A stretch of DNA of 64,000 bases. Origin: Syncephalis plumigaleata. Lineage: Eukaryota > Zoopagomycota > Zoopagomycetes > Zoopagales > Piptocephalidaceae. This document shows, piece after piece, positions 12,453 through 27,812 of this stretch; the first letter of the stretch is position 1; each line of letters opens with the position of its first letter. Location of the stretch: NCBI GenBank assembly GCA_025201365.1, contig JAIXMF010000018.1, positions 310,001-374,000 on the forward strand, in the 5' to 3' direction. Both the position numbers and the translations under genes were made by a program. A model generated the notes under the pieces. The model saw only the letters and a list, made by a program, of their open reading frames with translations. It ran no database searches and had not been told where the DNA came from.

Positions 12453-13156
12453 TTACATTTGTTGTGTTAAATTCCAACACCATTTTACCAATATAAAGCA
12501 CATGAAATAGATTTACGAGTAGTTAAAAGTGTGTATGTGTTTAAAACGAACAATCACAATGATTTTAAATGTGTGTATACAAGCAAGCATTTACGTATAT
12601 AAAATCATCGTCAATAAACGCAAATAGCTTCCTTAATGTGAGGAAGCCATACAAATGATGGTAGGACAAGGGGAAATAAACCAATCTGGTAAAGAAACAC
12701 ACCTGTCAATGAGATACTAGTAGCAGCATGCACAGAAGAAAATAGGAAGAAAACAAAGGAAACGAAAGAAACCAAACACATCGATAGTAGTAGTAGTAGT
12801 AGTAATAGTAATAGTAGTAAATGTAGTAGTAATGATGATGATGATGATGAATGGTCGGAAAAAAGGGAAAGAATTTGTAAACTAGTAGTACGTGATACGT
12901 AGAATATAGCGGTAGTAGTAGTAGTAGTAGCAGTATTAATAATGTATAGTGGAACAGTCAAGAAATCGGACGGACTAAAAGACAGTAGACAAGAAAATAT
13001 ATGAAGAGAGCAGAGAATAGAGAAAGAAAGAGGAGAGAGTTAGGCATCAAGTACGACTACATTTTACATGTATACGTTGTGATGTGGTGTGTAGTTGATA
13101 ATAACATTACATAGTCGTCGAATGCTGTCGTCATTATCAATCTCAATCATCAATGT
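12453..13156. other. Convergent 3' flanks of RRP15 and the PUF gene
   Basis: No coding exon seen. The two genes converge here. The stretch holds AT-rich sequence, TAG/TAA trinucleotide runs (12785-12830 and 12910-12935) and a GAT run (about 12833-12850), which probably lie in the 3' untranslated regions. I looked for a canonical Pumilio element (TGTANATA) on the PUF-gene strand and did not see one. Confidence 0.5.
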
Positions 13157-16100
13157 TTAGGATGAAGTAGGCCACCACATGTTAGGATTGCTGTTGCTGT
13201 TGTTGTTGCTGTTGTTTGTAAAAGTATTGCTTGTATGAGCACCTGGTGTCAATGGTCCTGGAACGAGTCCAAAACCAAGTGCAGAAGCAATTGGCATATT
13301 GAGACCACTGCCAACATTGCTCAGTGATGGATGTGGTGAAACAATATGACTATTACTATTACTACTACTTCCATTAATAATGTCACTACTGTTATTATTG
13401 GTCATAGTAGTAGTATTAGTGGCAGTAGTATTAATACCAGATGGACGTGATCCAATGATACCACCACTTCCTACGGCAAGATTCGTCAAGCTGTTATTGT
13501 TGCTATTGAAAGGACTGTTGTTGTTATTGTTGTTGCTATTGCTATGATTTACAGTATCATTGATACTTTTGATACTGTTGCTGTTATTCATTGACGAACT
13601 GGTGCTGTGTCCATTGACATGTGTGGAATCGTTAATGATACTGGAACAGCTGCTGGAACTGCCACTATCACCATTATTAGGTGGTGTAATAGTGCCAGAT
13701 GCCATGGGATCTCGTTGCAATTTGCTTTGAATACGTTTGCCATAGGGCGTGTTACGCACAGCGGCAACAACGGACGGATACAGTCAACTAGTTGCGATCG
13801 TTGCAATGGATCAGCATAGTCAAGTGCGGTCTGCACCACGTAGTTGGCATACGGGTCACGTAGCAACTTCTCTAAACGATCTCTATTCAATAGCTCACTA
13901 ATGAGATACTTGCGCGTATCTTGCTGTGCCATTCTAATACATTTCTCAATTACATTGGAGCTAAACTTTTGCACTGATAGCGTGCTAACATGACCAATGA
14001 ATCGACGAATCATTCCGTCGGTAAAGCGTTGATCATTCAAATCAAGCACATACTGCACAACATAGTTGCCAAATGGATCCTGAAAGAAGAAATAAATAAA
14101 CAGTTGCAATCGTTAGTGATCTATACAAGTCGTTGGAAAGAGAGCAACTTACCTGAACAAGTGTGTGTGCATGTTGCGTAATCTCATTAGCCAGTTGAAC
14201 TCGTTGATGATCAGAAGCATGATCGATACAACGTTGCAATACCAGCAACCGTGTCGGTGTGTCGATACTTCCACGCAGTGTTCAGCTACAGCATCATAAA
14301 TAAACTGATTGTCAATGGAAAGTAGACGATGTAAACATTTCTGGATAACATGATTGCCATTCAAATCCTTGATCAATGTGACGACATTCGGCTTGAGAGC
14401 AGCTACCACAACACGAATCTGCTGCGGACTAGATAGGAACTCGATCATCTTTTGGACGGCACGTGTGCCATGCATGTTCAACGAGATGGTACGCAGCTCT
14501 GGTGCCACCGTCTCTACAATGGCCGTACGCTGCTCGTCAGCGCAGAACTCGATAAGCTTTTGGCACAAGTAATTGCCAAACGGATCGGTCATCAACTCGA
14601 CGACATGTGGCGATACCTCGGCAAATATTAAGTTAACGTTCTTACGCTTCTGCTCCTCTAGTTTACGTTGTAAGAATCGACAACCATGCTGATCCTTGCA
14701 CAAGTTGTAGATCTCGCCGGTCATCTCTTCTAGAACGAGGCCGGCATAACGATTCGCTTCCTGTTCGTGCGACGTGCTGCCCTGTCGTTTGCCACTGTGG
14801 TGCGAGGCACTTTTAGACATGCTACTATTGGGACGAGTGCCATCGTGTGGTACGGCATTATTGGACTGATTAGGGCCGGGACGACCACCGTTCATCGGCA
14901 TCTGTCCGGCGTTCATGGGGAATCCTGGATAGGCAGGCGACATGGGCATTGGATGACCGCTAGGCATGTTCATTCCATTGGCACCTGGAGAACGAGGGAA
15001 AGCAGTGGTGCCGTATGGGAAGTTGGTATTCGCCGCGGCAGCAGCGGCAGCGGCAGCAGCAGCATACATTGGATTGAATGGATAAGCCGGGTAGAATGGC
15101 GTGCCGAATCCTGGCATTGCACCGAAAGTGTAAGGCGTGCTCATGATGGGATTCATGGCAGGCATCATGGGACGTGACATGTTGGCGGCAGCGGCAGCAG
15201 CGTACATTTGCTGTTGCTGCTGTTGTTGCGATGTTGCTGTTGCTGCTGTGTTGCTGCTGCTGTTGCTGTTGTTGTTGCTGTTGTTGGGTAAGCATAGGCT
15301 GAGTACCTGGTCTTGTGGTTGGGACTGATTGCGATGATAATCCTAAAGAGAATAGTTCAGTGGATGCTTGTTGTAATGCCATATTAATCTGTTGACTATC
15401 AGTACCTTGAAGTGCTCTACCAGCTGATGTCGTGTCCGATTGTCCTGGCGTGGAAGTGCCAGTGCCAGGCTGCATTGACACATTACCGGAGTATTGCTGG
15501 GAATGCGATCTCGCGTGCATATTGTGTCCGCCATTATTGTTGTTGTTATTGCCACCGGTGGATGCCGTCATACCAGAGTCATTGTTCGTTTGCGACATAA
15601 TTTGATGGCTATACGGGCACATATCACCTCGCGGGCAATAGCCTTGCTGGAAGAATGGACAAACGATATTGGCGTTGTCTGCATGTGGATCCGTGGAGGC
15701 CGCATTGCTCATGGCATCTTCTAGTCCGGAGTTCGTGAGCATAGGAGATACATTGGATCCGGCTCGTTCCACTTGCACGGTTGCCGCGAAGCTATTGAAA
15801 CCATTTGTAAACGGTGTCAAGCCAAGCTCGTTCTCCGTCGGTGTAAATGGCGTGTGGAGTCCACTCATCATGAAAGCGTCGTTGGCATGCGGGTTCAACG
15901 CATCGCTCGACGTCTGCTCCATTAAGGTGTAGCTCGTACGACTGAAATCGTTTATCATATCGCTGGATTTGGCACGACCAAGACCGGGTGTTTGCCCATT
16001 GTATGGACTAGCAAGATCCACGCCGCTGGAGATGCTACGTGCACTGGTGGTCAATGACGCGGTCGAGTCGTTCAAGTTGCCAACTATCGATGTGCTATTA

Positions 16101-17221
16101 GACGAGGAAGCACCGAATGAGAGCCAGGTGTTGTTGCCAGCAGCTAATGGCGTATGCGTTTGCGGTGTTTGCAACAACAGTTCCATTGACGCTTGCTGGG
16201 AATGCGATAATCGACGTGAATCCGATCCATGATCATCCGAATGCTCGGCTCCTCGTAATGACTGATTCGTCGTGGTCGCTGTCGTCGTTGTCGTTGTTGT
16301 TGTTGTTGTAGTCGTGGTCGTCGCTGATGATGATGATGACGACAATAACTGCGTCTTGTTAGAAGGGGGTGAGGTTGAAGTTGCAGATTGCGCGCCAGAA
16401 GTAAATGGCACATCATTACCGGTACCGGCTAAAGGCCATCCAATGCTACTTGGCGATTTAATGTCGTGTTCAGCATCGGGATTGATAGCTGAAAGGTCTA
16501 GAGCTGCTGTCGATGCGGATAATAGTTCCGGATGACTGTCGCGACGTACTAGAATAGGAAAATGATCGTTATTCGTATTCATTTGAATGTAACGGCGAAC
16601 AAAAGACGAGTCTAGTTCTTTGCCCGCAACAGCGTCTGAAGTAGATGCCGTAGCTGTCGTCGTTGTCGTTGTCGCTGTCGTCGCCGTCCGTTCATCGTCG
16701 AGCAGGAATGATTCGCTAAACTGCGAGAGATAGCGAGGATTGCCAACAAGCGAGTCTTCATCGGCAAGTCGTGACGATCCAAAGGGTGGAGCCTTACGCG
16801 GGGATTGGATAGCTAGACCACTTTCCACGTTTGAGATTGTGGACAACGTCGTGCTACTACTACCTAGTTTCTCGTTACTGTTGTTTATGCTACCGCTGAT
16901 GATGCCGCCTGATTCTCCCGTTGCCGCATCCGACGAAAGATTCAACTTGCCAAGTGCCTGCCATAACCCGCCATCATCGTTACTGCCACTAGCAGCGATC
17001 GCCGACGTATTCGACAGGGAGACCGTCGAGCTATGCGATGATAGATTGGATGATGCGCCGACTGGAGGAGGAGGATGACCGGACATATCCACGGTATGCT
17101 GACTTGTAGTATGTACCATTCCCGATAAAGAGGATAACGTTAAACCACTACTGCTGTTATTGCTGTTGTTGTTACTGTTACTGTTATTACTACCACCGTT
17201 AGTGTCTAGCGGACGTCCCAT
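13157..17221 (-). CDS. CCCH zinc-finger plus Pumilio-repeat (PUF) RNA-binding protein
   Basis: PUF proteins bind UGUR-type elements in 3' UTRs and repress or localise mRNAs in the cytoplasm. ATG 17221 follows an acceptor (TTTTCAG) in the leader. The first about 530 residues are Ser/Thr/Asn-rich and disordered. A CCCH finger (CPFFQQGYCPRGDMCPYSH, C-x7-C-x5-C-x3-H, about 15608-15664) follows, then Q and A tracts. PUF repeats start near 14745 with helix-2 triads such as CRFLQ, NYLCQ, TRAVQ, NHVIQ, NYVVQ, SNVIEK and NYVVQ. One intron, 14080-14152, splits VQ from DPFGNYVVQ. The tail is Asn/Ser-rich. Frame offsets of one base occur in the glutamine tract (about 15215-15250) and in the repeat HGC-VLQRC (about 14243); both parts are clearly one protein, so consensus errors are likely. 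The CCCH-PUF pairing is the distinctive feature. I cannot assign it to a named yeast Puf. Confidence 0.92.
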
Positions 17222-18640
17222 GCTATTAACCTGAAAATAGCGCGAATGTAAGTAAAACAATTTCTAGGTAGTTTTTCTTTGACAAGATCCATAAATCATT
17301 GCTCACAGTTCATTCATACTGTGTTGCAACATCTGCTATCTCACAAAGTCAACAATATACCTTGTATATGCTAGTGAACGCTCTCAATGATCACGTAGTT
17401 GTATCTGACGTGTTGCCACGCGCAGCACATATACAATACAACTAGGCGGAGCAAGTGTACACACCGAATAAACAGTAGAGCAACGACGAATCAATCAATA
17501 ATTAGTCAACTAGTTAGTGGCAAATAGCTGGACAAGTTGATCAATCAATACAACAAGGAGTAAAGAGGCAATCAGCTATCCTACAAGCAGATCAATGCAG
17601 AGATGGATAGTCTTGTAGGTAGTAGAATAGAGAAATAAAAAATAAGCAAGCGGTACAGATAGTTCAAAGTAAGGGTGGCTGGAATAGAAGTGGCGATAGT
17701 CGAGGTGAAAGGGGAAGTGAAAAAGTGGCAAAAGTGTGAGAGAGAGACTCAAGGAACACACACACCACACACAGATACGCACACCAATGAAGTATGGCAT
17801 AAAGTGAATAGATACGAGAAGTGAAAATCATAATAATAACAATACAACAACAACAATAATAATAATAATAATAGAACAAGAGGAGACGAGACGAGACGAC
17901 GAGAGAAGATAAACGAGTAAACCTGTACGTGGTATATACACATACACTCGCATCCATACTATACACCAATACACACATATGTCAACTGTACTTTCAACTT
18001 GTTTAAAGACAGTAGCGCCAATAATAGTTGACAAGTGTAAGTGGATAGAAACATATTACGTGGAAATATGCTTATCGGTAATACGCCAATAAACTACACG
18101 TCATACGTGCTACTGTGATCTTCCGCAGCAAGTGTATTTCATTTATATTCCACGCTGTAATCAGATATTAAACCTACCTTGGGATGCAATCGAGGTGAAA
18201 CGTTACTAAATGAGAAGGTACTGGATAATCACGATATATGCTGGCATGTAAACAAGGTATGCGTCAAAGGGTAATTGCTGCAATTGTAAGCAATCAGAAC
18301 ATAAAGCCACAATAGCAGGCTGAAAAGTAAAAGCACAGTGTACCAAAGTATACGTGTACAATTATACTAGTCTGACAAAATATCGTCAACCAACAGGGAA
18401 TTGGCGATATGCAATAGATAGTTATAGTGAAAGTGAGAATGAGTGAGAATGAGTGAAAGAGAGTAAGAGTAAGAGCGAACGCGGGTAAGAGGAGAGCAAG
18501 CAAGAGAGAGAGCAAGAGCAAGAGCAAGAGGAAGGGAGAAAAGAGAGGAAGAAAATCCTCTAATCAAATAAGCAAAGTCCGCCGTAGAAACTAGCAAAGC
18601 GTAAGCAAGCATATATACAAATGAACTAAAGCTATAAGCA
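17222..18640 (-). promoter_or_regulatory. Long 5' leader of the PUF gene with a probable large intron
   Basis: No coding exon in 1.4 kb. An acceptor (ATTTTCAG) lies 12 nt upstream of the PUF ATG. A good donor (CCCAAG then GTAGGT, about 18173-18180) lies upstream on the same strand, suggesting a leader intron near 950 nt, far longer than the 55-80 nt coding introns. The stretch is pyrimidine-rich on the minus strand, with CT-rich runs at 18420-18560. Confidence 0.45.
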
Positions 18641-19701
18641 CACAATGAACATTGATCTCACCACTAATGACGTCCACATAAATGGAGTAGTGCAATTCAG
18701 AGATACGTATCTGCACGACCAGTTGACTCAAGAAGGTATACTTGAAGTGTCAAAGGCAAAAGAAAAAGTGCTCGATGAGGGAATGTACAATTTTATGAAA
18801 AAGTCTGTAATAACAAGGGTTGCTCTCCCTTTCTCTCTTCCACTCTTCCTCTCTTCCACTTTCTTCCTCTCTTTTTCCCTCTGTGTGTGTATGAATTACG
18901 AAGTTGGATGTTAAAAACTGCGAAAAAAGATTCATTGATTGCCAGTTGTAAATAGCAACATGTCAACTACTACCATGTAACTCCCTAGTCCTCTGTAAAT
19001 CAATCTGTTATTGGTCTTCACCGAGGATTCAACTAATATATATCGTGCATGTCTACCGGTCTGTCCAACTGCTCCTGATACGTCTTTCTATCACTTAGGT
19101 TACCTGGCATATAGATGCGATGAGGTAGCACAATCATATGTCTAGCAGTCACACGACTATGGTCTATCGAGAAGTAGCGACTAGCAACTGTAGTTTACTA
19201 CGCGTGTATTTGCATATACATACATATTGCATTCGTACTAATGGTCTACAAGTGAAATAAATAGCGTAAATTCAATATTGACAAATAGTATATAACAAGT
19301 AATGAATAAGCACTATAAACTGGCTAGGCTACAATTCATTTATAGATTAGGATGGTATCGATTTGGTAATAGTCAATGTAGATTCAGTAGTATATGCCAT
19401 TTTAATTCATGCCAATTTATAGTAAAAGCAACAGATATAAATGAACTACATTCTAACAATGCATGATACATTCGCATATGTCAATTATAGTAAATGTAAT
19501 ACAAATGACTATTACGCGTTATTACATTTTACTACGAGTATTTTATTCACTTATATTTATTTCCCTGACAGAATACACACGCAAACTGAATTCCTTGATA
19601 GATTTGAATCATTACTAGGAATCATCGACAAAGCTTTACGTCATAGATCATCATCATTATTATTGTTGTTGTTGTTGTTGTCGATGCTTAATACATGACA
19701 G
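18641..19701. other. Intergenic, no supported gene
   Basis: Spacer between the PUF leader and the 3' end of the Alba gene. An 89-codon plus-strand frame starts at 18645 with a non-repetitive N-terminal half (MNIDLTTNDVHINGVVQF) but runs into a pyrimidine-rich low-complexity tail. I do not recognise it and see no exon partner, so I leave it uncalled. The rest is AT-rich with nothing distinctive. Confidence 0.4.
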
Positions 19702-20430
19702 TCAAGAGGATGCCGTCATTACTGATGATAACTTTGTTAGTGTAATGCGTATAACAGGTTTACTACGAGTACCGCTACTACGACCAATATGATGTCCTAC
19801 TGATGCTGTCGGTGCTGTCGACGTCACTCGTCCAATCTCTGTTCGTTGTGCAAGTACAGCGGGTAGTGTCGATGCATCACTCGTTGACGAATGCTGCTTA
19901 CTTTCCGTTCGATTTAACCGCTTGACTAGCTCGGCTACGGTAACTGCCTTTGTGGCACAGGCTGCTTGTCCGTGCAGCGTCACTGCTCGATCGCCACTAT
20001 CCTGGTAGATGTAATGTCACACCACGTATTAATGCTTACTGTCCAGTGATTGTTGTTATGTAGAGAAGGAGATGATCCATCATCATCATCATTGACTTTC
20101 AACTTACTTTAAGCCATTTCAAGCAATATTCTGCATAGTTGCGTATACGTCCTCCTGATTTAATATGCACATTGGTGGTATTTACAGCATTATAGTCGGA
20201 TGATGGATTATGCGACGGCAGTGTAGTATCGGATACGTCATGGTTTGTCGATATGTGTGGTCGTTTTCTAACCTGTTCCTCCTGATCACCGGTCACTTCA
20301 TAATTCGTTTGCTTCCGTTTAGGCACTAGAATAGAAAAGAACGGGTAAGGCACGTACGTGCATAGAGCGAGAGAGTATGCCTCTATTAGAAATAGTTGTA
20401 TTTATTATAGATTAGAAACGACGACTTACT
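19702..20430 (-). CDS. Alba-domain protein (RNase P/MRP subunit Rpp25/Pop6-like)
   Basis: Alba-like proteins of the Rpp25 branch bind RNA, classically as subunits of RNase P and RNase MRP. The domain is plain: VHIKSGGRIRNYAEYCLKWLK, an intron, then AVTLHGQAACATKAVTVAELVKRL. This keeps the GGRIRNY strand-turn-helix and the KAVTVAE segment of the family. Coding exons are 20325-20108 and 20001-19702 (stop at the left end), and the intron keeps phase. The start codon appears to be made by splicing: the leader exon ends in A at 20430 before GTAAGT, and the next exon opens TGCCTAAACGG, giving MPKRKQTNYEV. No in-frame ATG exists inside the second exon before the domain, which supports this. The C-terminus is a Thr/Ser-rich tail of about 80 residues. 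Family certain, exact orthology open. Confidence 0.82.
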
Positions 20431-20783
20431 CGTAGATGATCAGAAAATGAGTTTATACTACACAGGGAAGAAAGAAAAATAAATGAATTAGGCGAGGATT
20501 TCAAACGTTTCAAAGATCATTCGTCAATACAGAATACTTGGCACTTTTCTGAATGAGTGAGTGCTTGTGATTGTGATGAATGAGAACCATCATCTTAATT
20601 TGACGAATACATATAAACGTCCTAATGGCCAAGAATATTAGTGCGGCATCCTTTCCCTTTCTATCCTCCTTCTTTTATACTGCACTTTCTTACCGTATCA
20701 ACGCCAACTTGTTCTATTATTTCTATTTGTTGAGCATTGCACAACAACGCCATTACACTGTTTACTATCAATAACCTCGCATA

Positions 20784-21380
20784 ATGGCTAGCTATCCTGG
20801 TGCTTCGTCGAATACAAATCAGCCACCACTGTATGCGACTAATCCGGCTGCAGTGCCCTATACAGCGACGTCCCCTCCTATGCCGATGCCTTCTGCTCCA
20901 GGAGACGAGAAGCCACCGGTGGATGTCAATGGCAATACTACAATGATGGGTATGCCACCGAATAGCCATGGATATGATGGGCAGAAAGCCGAGAACAATG
21001 CTTATTATAATGGCGGGGACTGGAATGCCAAGAATAATATAGTGGCACCGCCACCACAACACCAGCAACTGCCTCCACCTGCGGCATCGGATCCGTACAA
21101 CATTCCACCAAGTGGCCCCAATGGTCAGTACACAGTTGAAGATTATCAGCGTATGGCGCAGGCCAGCAGCCACGTTACCCTATCGAGCAATACGGTCGTT
21201 GTCCTAAGGATGCTGGCGAGCATTATATTAGAGAGGAAGTTCCAACAGTTCACTTTGTCTCATTTTCCTGATCGGTTGGATTTGTCCCGTTTGCGTGACT
21301 AAACAGCACAAGTGTCGTAAATGGGCAAGTGTTCTAAGTCAACGTTTGCTTCTACGCAATCTTATTATCGATATTATTAG
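20784..21380 (+). CDS. Small proline-rich membrane protein, BRI3/LITAF-like
   Basis: Single exon from ATG 20784 (MASYPGASSNTNQPP). The first about 130 residues are rich in Pro, Asn, Tyr and Gly, as in tails that precede BRI3 or LITAF-type domains. The end has a Cys-containing segment (YGRCPKDAGEHYIREE), a short hydrophobic stretch (CLIFLIGWICPVCV) and a final Cys cluster (KCRKCGKC), a layout of membrane-inserted Cys-rich domains of endolysosomal adaptors. Reading this end needs one-base changes of frame near 21180, 21264 and 21325; the pieces are contiguous and no splice sites fit, so I take them as consensus errors. The stop is then at 21378-21380. Family assignment is tentative; another possibility is a fungal-specific Cys-rich membrane protein. 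Confidence 0.5.
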
Positions 21381-21494
21381 TGTTACTATCTGCATTTCAT
21401 TATATACACACATATATACATATATACATATAAAAACAATATACAGTCAACTAGTTTGTTGTAAATCAATGGTAGTTTTATTAGTGCATTACTA

Positions 21495-23640
<2,146 letters not shown>

Positions 23641-24112
23641 GTTGTTAATATCAATTGGTTATACGTTAGTAAAGTAGAAATGAAGTGGAACTGAATGGAA
23701 TAAACGATCAACTGCAACAATCCAGGACGTGTTTTACTCGAAGAATTGATAAACAGTAAGAAAAAATAAAACAAACAAGACGTAAATGAGAAAATTTAAT
23801 TTGAATGATTACTAAATAATAATGATTTGATAAATATTGGGTGTGATGTAGCGAACTAGCAGAAATGCCCATCAATTCTTTTCTCCCTTTACACTACTCG
23901 AGAGTAGCAGCACGGTAGTTGGTAATATTAGTGATATAGCAATAGTATATCTACTTATTGTATGCTCTCCTGGCCAGAGTGACAGCAAGTTCTGTATTTA
24001 CCACGCGCATATACGTTGTCGTTTCTCTCCTCGACCTTCCTTTTACTTACTATTGTCTACAACACCATCTAAAACACGTAACACGCACGCCACGCACCAT
24101 ACACCACACAAG
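23641..24112. promoter_or_regulatory. Divergent promoter region of RUVBL2 and EDC4
   Basis: The two genes are transcribed away from each other across 470 bp. The middle is AT-rich (about 23760-23840), and a pyrimidine-rich patch with CTC runs lies just before the EDC4 ATG. No defined site can be named. Confidence 0.45.
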
Positions 24113-27100
24113 ATGGATCCTAGTGTCTCTGCGCAACCGACTGCCTCCACCGCTTTGCTGCTTGACTTACTACGTGGCACGCCCAAGAGCGATAGCACGA
24201 CTAGTAGTATGGCATCTTACACGGCATCACCTGACAATTCGATGCATACAGCGTCGCTCCTTAATGTTCTACACCAATCTGTTGGCACTGAACAACGATC
24301 GAGCACTGATGCGGGCAACAACGCATCTACTGATCAATCTGTCGCTCCACCCTCCAACACACGGGTAGATGAAGCGTCAACGGCCGAGTTGAAGAATGTT
24401 CTATTTGGTGGACTTGGTCTAGACGGTATAAGAAGCACGAACGACAGCGAGGTGCAGACGCCCAAGTCTCAAGACACCAACAGCAGGTAAGTGACGTCAT
24501 GATGCAAATAATACACAAATGTAAATGGAAACATATTGACACCTACATACATCTACGATATTCGTTGTTATCATTGATATAGAACGACATCCGCGTTAGA
24601 TAATGCACTTCAAGCAATAATCCCTCAAATGCCGTCGATAGAATTAGCTGCACCCACGACGGTGGAACAATTGGAACGATCTCTAAGTACGGGCAGTCAG
24701 TCTACACAACAACAACAACAACAGCAACAGCAACAGCAGCAACAGCAGACAACAATGAATGTGACATCGACAGAGGCTATTATTGATCAAGCAACTACAC
24801 CTGAACCGGAAAAGATGTCTACACCAATCTTTACTTATGTTAATCCATTTGATCTACTTCCAAAGTCGAAACGATCATCGCCTGGCACCAGTACGATTAC
24901 TCCGATTGCTATCGAGCCATTTAATGTCAACTTGGAACCATCCGTCCAGTCGGGCTATGGTGCATCACCGTCAATATTTCCACCACCGGCGAATAATCTA
25001 TCAGTAATCGGTGTAGATGGAAATGATACAGACGATAATGTCAATGATGACGAGCAACAGATTCAGCGACATCACTCGCCTATGATGGTTGGCTCGTTCC
25101 ACGCTTCACCCGAACATACCGCTCGTAAAACGCGAGAACTACATGTGAATAATTTTCCTAAGGGTGTTCCAAATGGTGTTCGCTTGCCAGCTGGCGATAT
25201 ACAAATCGATGTGGCATCCAGTAATTTGGCCATAATGGCAGCTCATGATCTTGAAGTTACTACAATTACCATGATTCCTACGGATCTCAAGTTCTACATA
25301 GGCAATACGGTCGCCGCTACTAAGACGCTAATCGCCTATGCCATTAAAGACGGCAAATTCCGAGTCATTCATCAACTTTATGGCACACGCACGCTAATCT
25401 CTGCTCATGAACATGCCATTTTGGATATGGCATTCTTTAACGCGTTACAAGGCAGTGATAATCCACAGCGACTTGTAACCGTGGGTGTCGATCATCGATT
25501 ATGCGTTTGGCAATTCTCGGAGCCACATCCCACTAAGCGTGATAATGGAATTCCGTAAGTTATAGAATCGAATGTTGATATATGTATTCGTTGATTTTAA
25601 CATGTAAACAATAGATGTCACGTTATTCTGGAGTTGGATGGTGCGCCGGCCCTTGTGAACGAGCCGCGATTCCGACGAGCCGTTTGGCATCCTTCCAATC
25701 CTGATGTTCTAGCCTGTGCCGCCGATCGAAGTCACCTACTTGTGTTCAACTTGAAGGTCATGCTAGCCGGTAAAGACGATGCTCATGTCGTGGAAGGTGA
25801 ACGGAATGTGGGCGCTATTCAACTTAAAGGTCATGCTAAGGTACGTGGATAAGCTAATCGGTTAAGCTCATGTCGTTGTAACGCTATTTCCCATTATACA
25901 GCCTATTATTGATCTGTGCTTCTCGGCAAGTGGTGATGAAATCATCACGGCCAGTGAGGATGGCACCGTGCGATTGTGGAGGATTAGCGACACGGAAGGC
26001 TATTGTACGGTGTATTTACACCGTATGATGGTCAGCCTGTAACTGCCGTCAAGTTCGTCGAGAATGTCATTGATGGACATATTAACGACACGCTACGCTG
26101 TATTCTAACGGCCACCAATAATAATTGTTTAGTTAAGCTGTTCAACCACGATGGCAGTCAGTGTATTCAACAGTTGGAGTTCGTTCATAGCGACTCGTCT
26201 AAGCAGGTCGACTTCTTTAACGTCATTAACTATGACACAATCACAAAGACACTCGTCCTCGCCAACAGCTATCGTGAATCGCTTTACTGCGCTCATGTAC
26301 GCTTGGACGATACGCCGCAACTGGTGTATTTGATTGAGTTCCCACTAGAATATTCCATGGTCTCGTTGGCATTAGCGCCGGATTGCACAGAAGAGGCGGA
26401 CACATTCGCTTTATGTTGTATACAAACGGGTGCCGTACAACAATTCCATGTCCCGTTCCGTACCGTCCTACCACGACGATGGGAGCGTTGTCAAATGATA
26501 GGCGAACCACTCGAGGAGAGTCAGTCCGCGTTTACATCGGATAAGGGCAAGGCACCCATGCAATTAACGGAAGCTGAACTGTTGCAATCGCTTATTATGC
26601 ACCGACATCCTCGAATGCGACAGATCTTGACACACCTGGACTCGGCAGCGCCACTCACATCTATTCACCGGATCAAAGTATCAATATCGATGCTGGAGGC
26701 AGTGATGCAGGTACGTGTCATTTAGATGCAAACTCCTCACGTCGATCGGCGATAGAACCCACACGCAGCACCTCTATCGAATCCTACGGAAAAGGGAAAA
26801 CGCCCAAGCACAGCGGTATGGCAGCACGAAATCAATGTCATCTCCCGGCCATATTCCGCATGCCGCATTAAGCAAGGCAGCTGGAAAGCTTATGGAGACC
26901 AACACGATGATTCGTGATCATCCGGCTTTCCGTTCTCCATTGTTGAAACCGCGTCCCGAGTCGAATGAGGCCGAGACTGCATCAGTTACGGTGGCTCAAC
27001 TACGCTCACTCGAAGACAATGTCGTATCACGAATGGGTAAATTACTGAACAAGGAACTATTGAAACGAGGTAATGATTTACACAGATATATATATATTAT

Positions 27101-27778
27101 TCATTTATAATTAAATTGAATCGTAGAGGAACGATGGGAACGAGAGCGTCAAGTGCAATTGGCAACCGAGATCTCGCACTTTGAAGCGTTACTATCCGAT
27201 CTGGCTCATACACTCCATGATACATTGGCCCACATGGTAGTGGATACCATTCAAGCGGAAATGAGCGAACGAGTACTACCATCATTGGAGCGATCAATGG
27301 CTAAGACGATGGAACAGGTATTTCTAATAGATAGTAGACATTGAAAGAGATTCATTAGAACTGATCAATTTGTCGTTATTATTGTTATTATTCCACGCTC
27401 CATCACATCTAGTCTGTTACCACCGTGGTGAATGGTGTAGTCATTGAGCAGGTGCAAAAGGCACTATCTATGAATACACTCAAGGAACCGATTCAACGAG
27501 CCATTACAGCTGGACTACAACCGGCGATGGAACACACGATGCAGTCATGTGTCCGAGATGTGATGCTACCGGCGTGGCAGCAATCTTTGGAATCTATACG
27601 ATCCATGCCTACGGCAGCAACTTCTCGTCGTCGTAAGTGTAGCGCCATCTATCTATCCAGTTATTTATGCTAATCCATGATTAATTATAGCATCTGTACA
27701 TCATACACCGCATTACACACCTAATCCATCATCACACGCCAGCAGCTATCATGAACCACATCCTGTAGATAGGGTAAG

Positions 27779-27812
<34 letters not shown>

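Noticed and set aside
13588-14109. A separate small gene starting MQLFIYFFFQDPFGNY
   Set aside because: The first residues are an intron read through; the acceptor TTTCAG before GATCCATTTGG makes it the last PUF exon.
18645-18914. Possible short gene MNIDLTTNDVHIN...
   Set aside because: The first half looks protein-like, but it passes into a pyrimidine repeat and ends. No exon partner, no recognisable family; could be part of a leader or a decayed piece.
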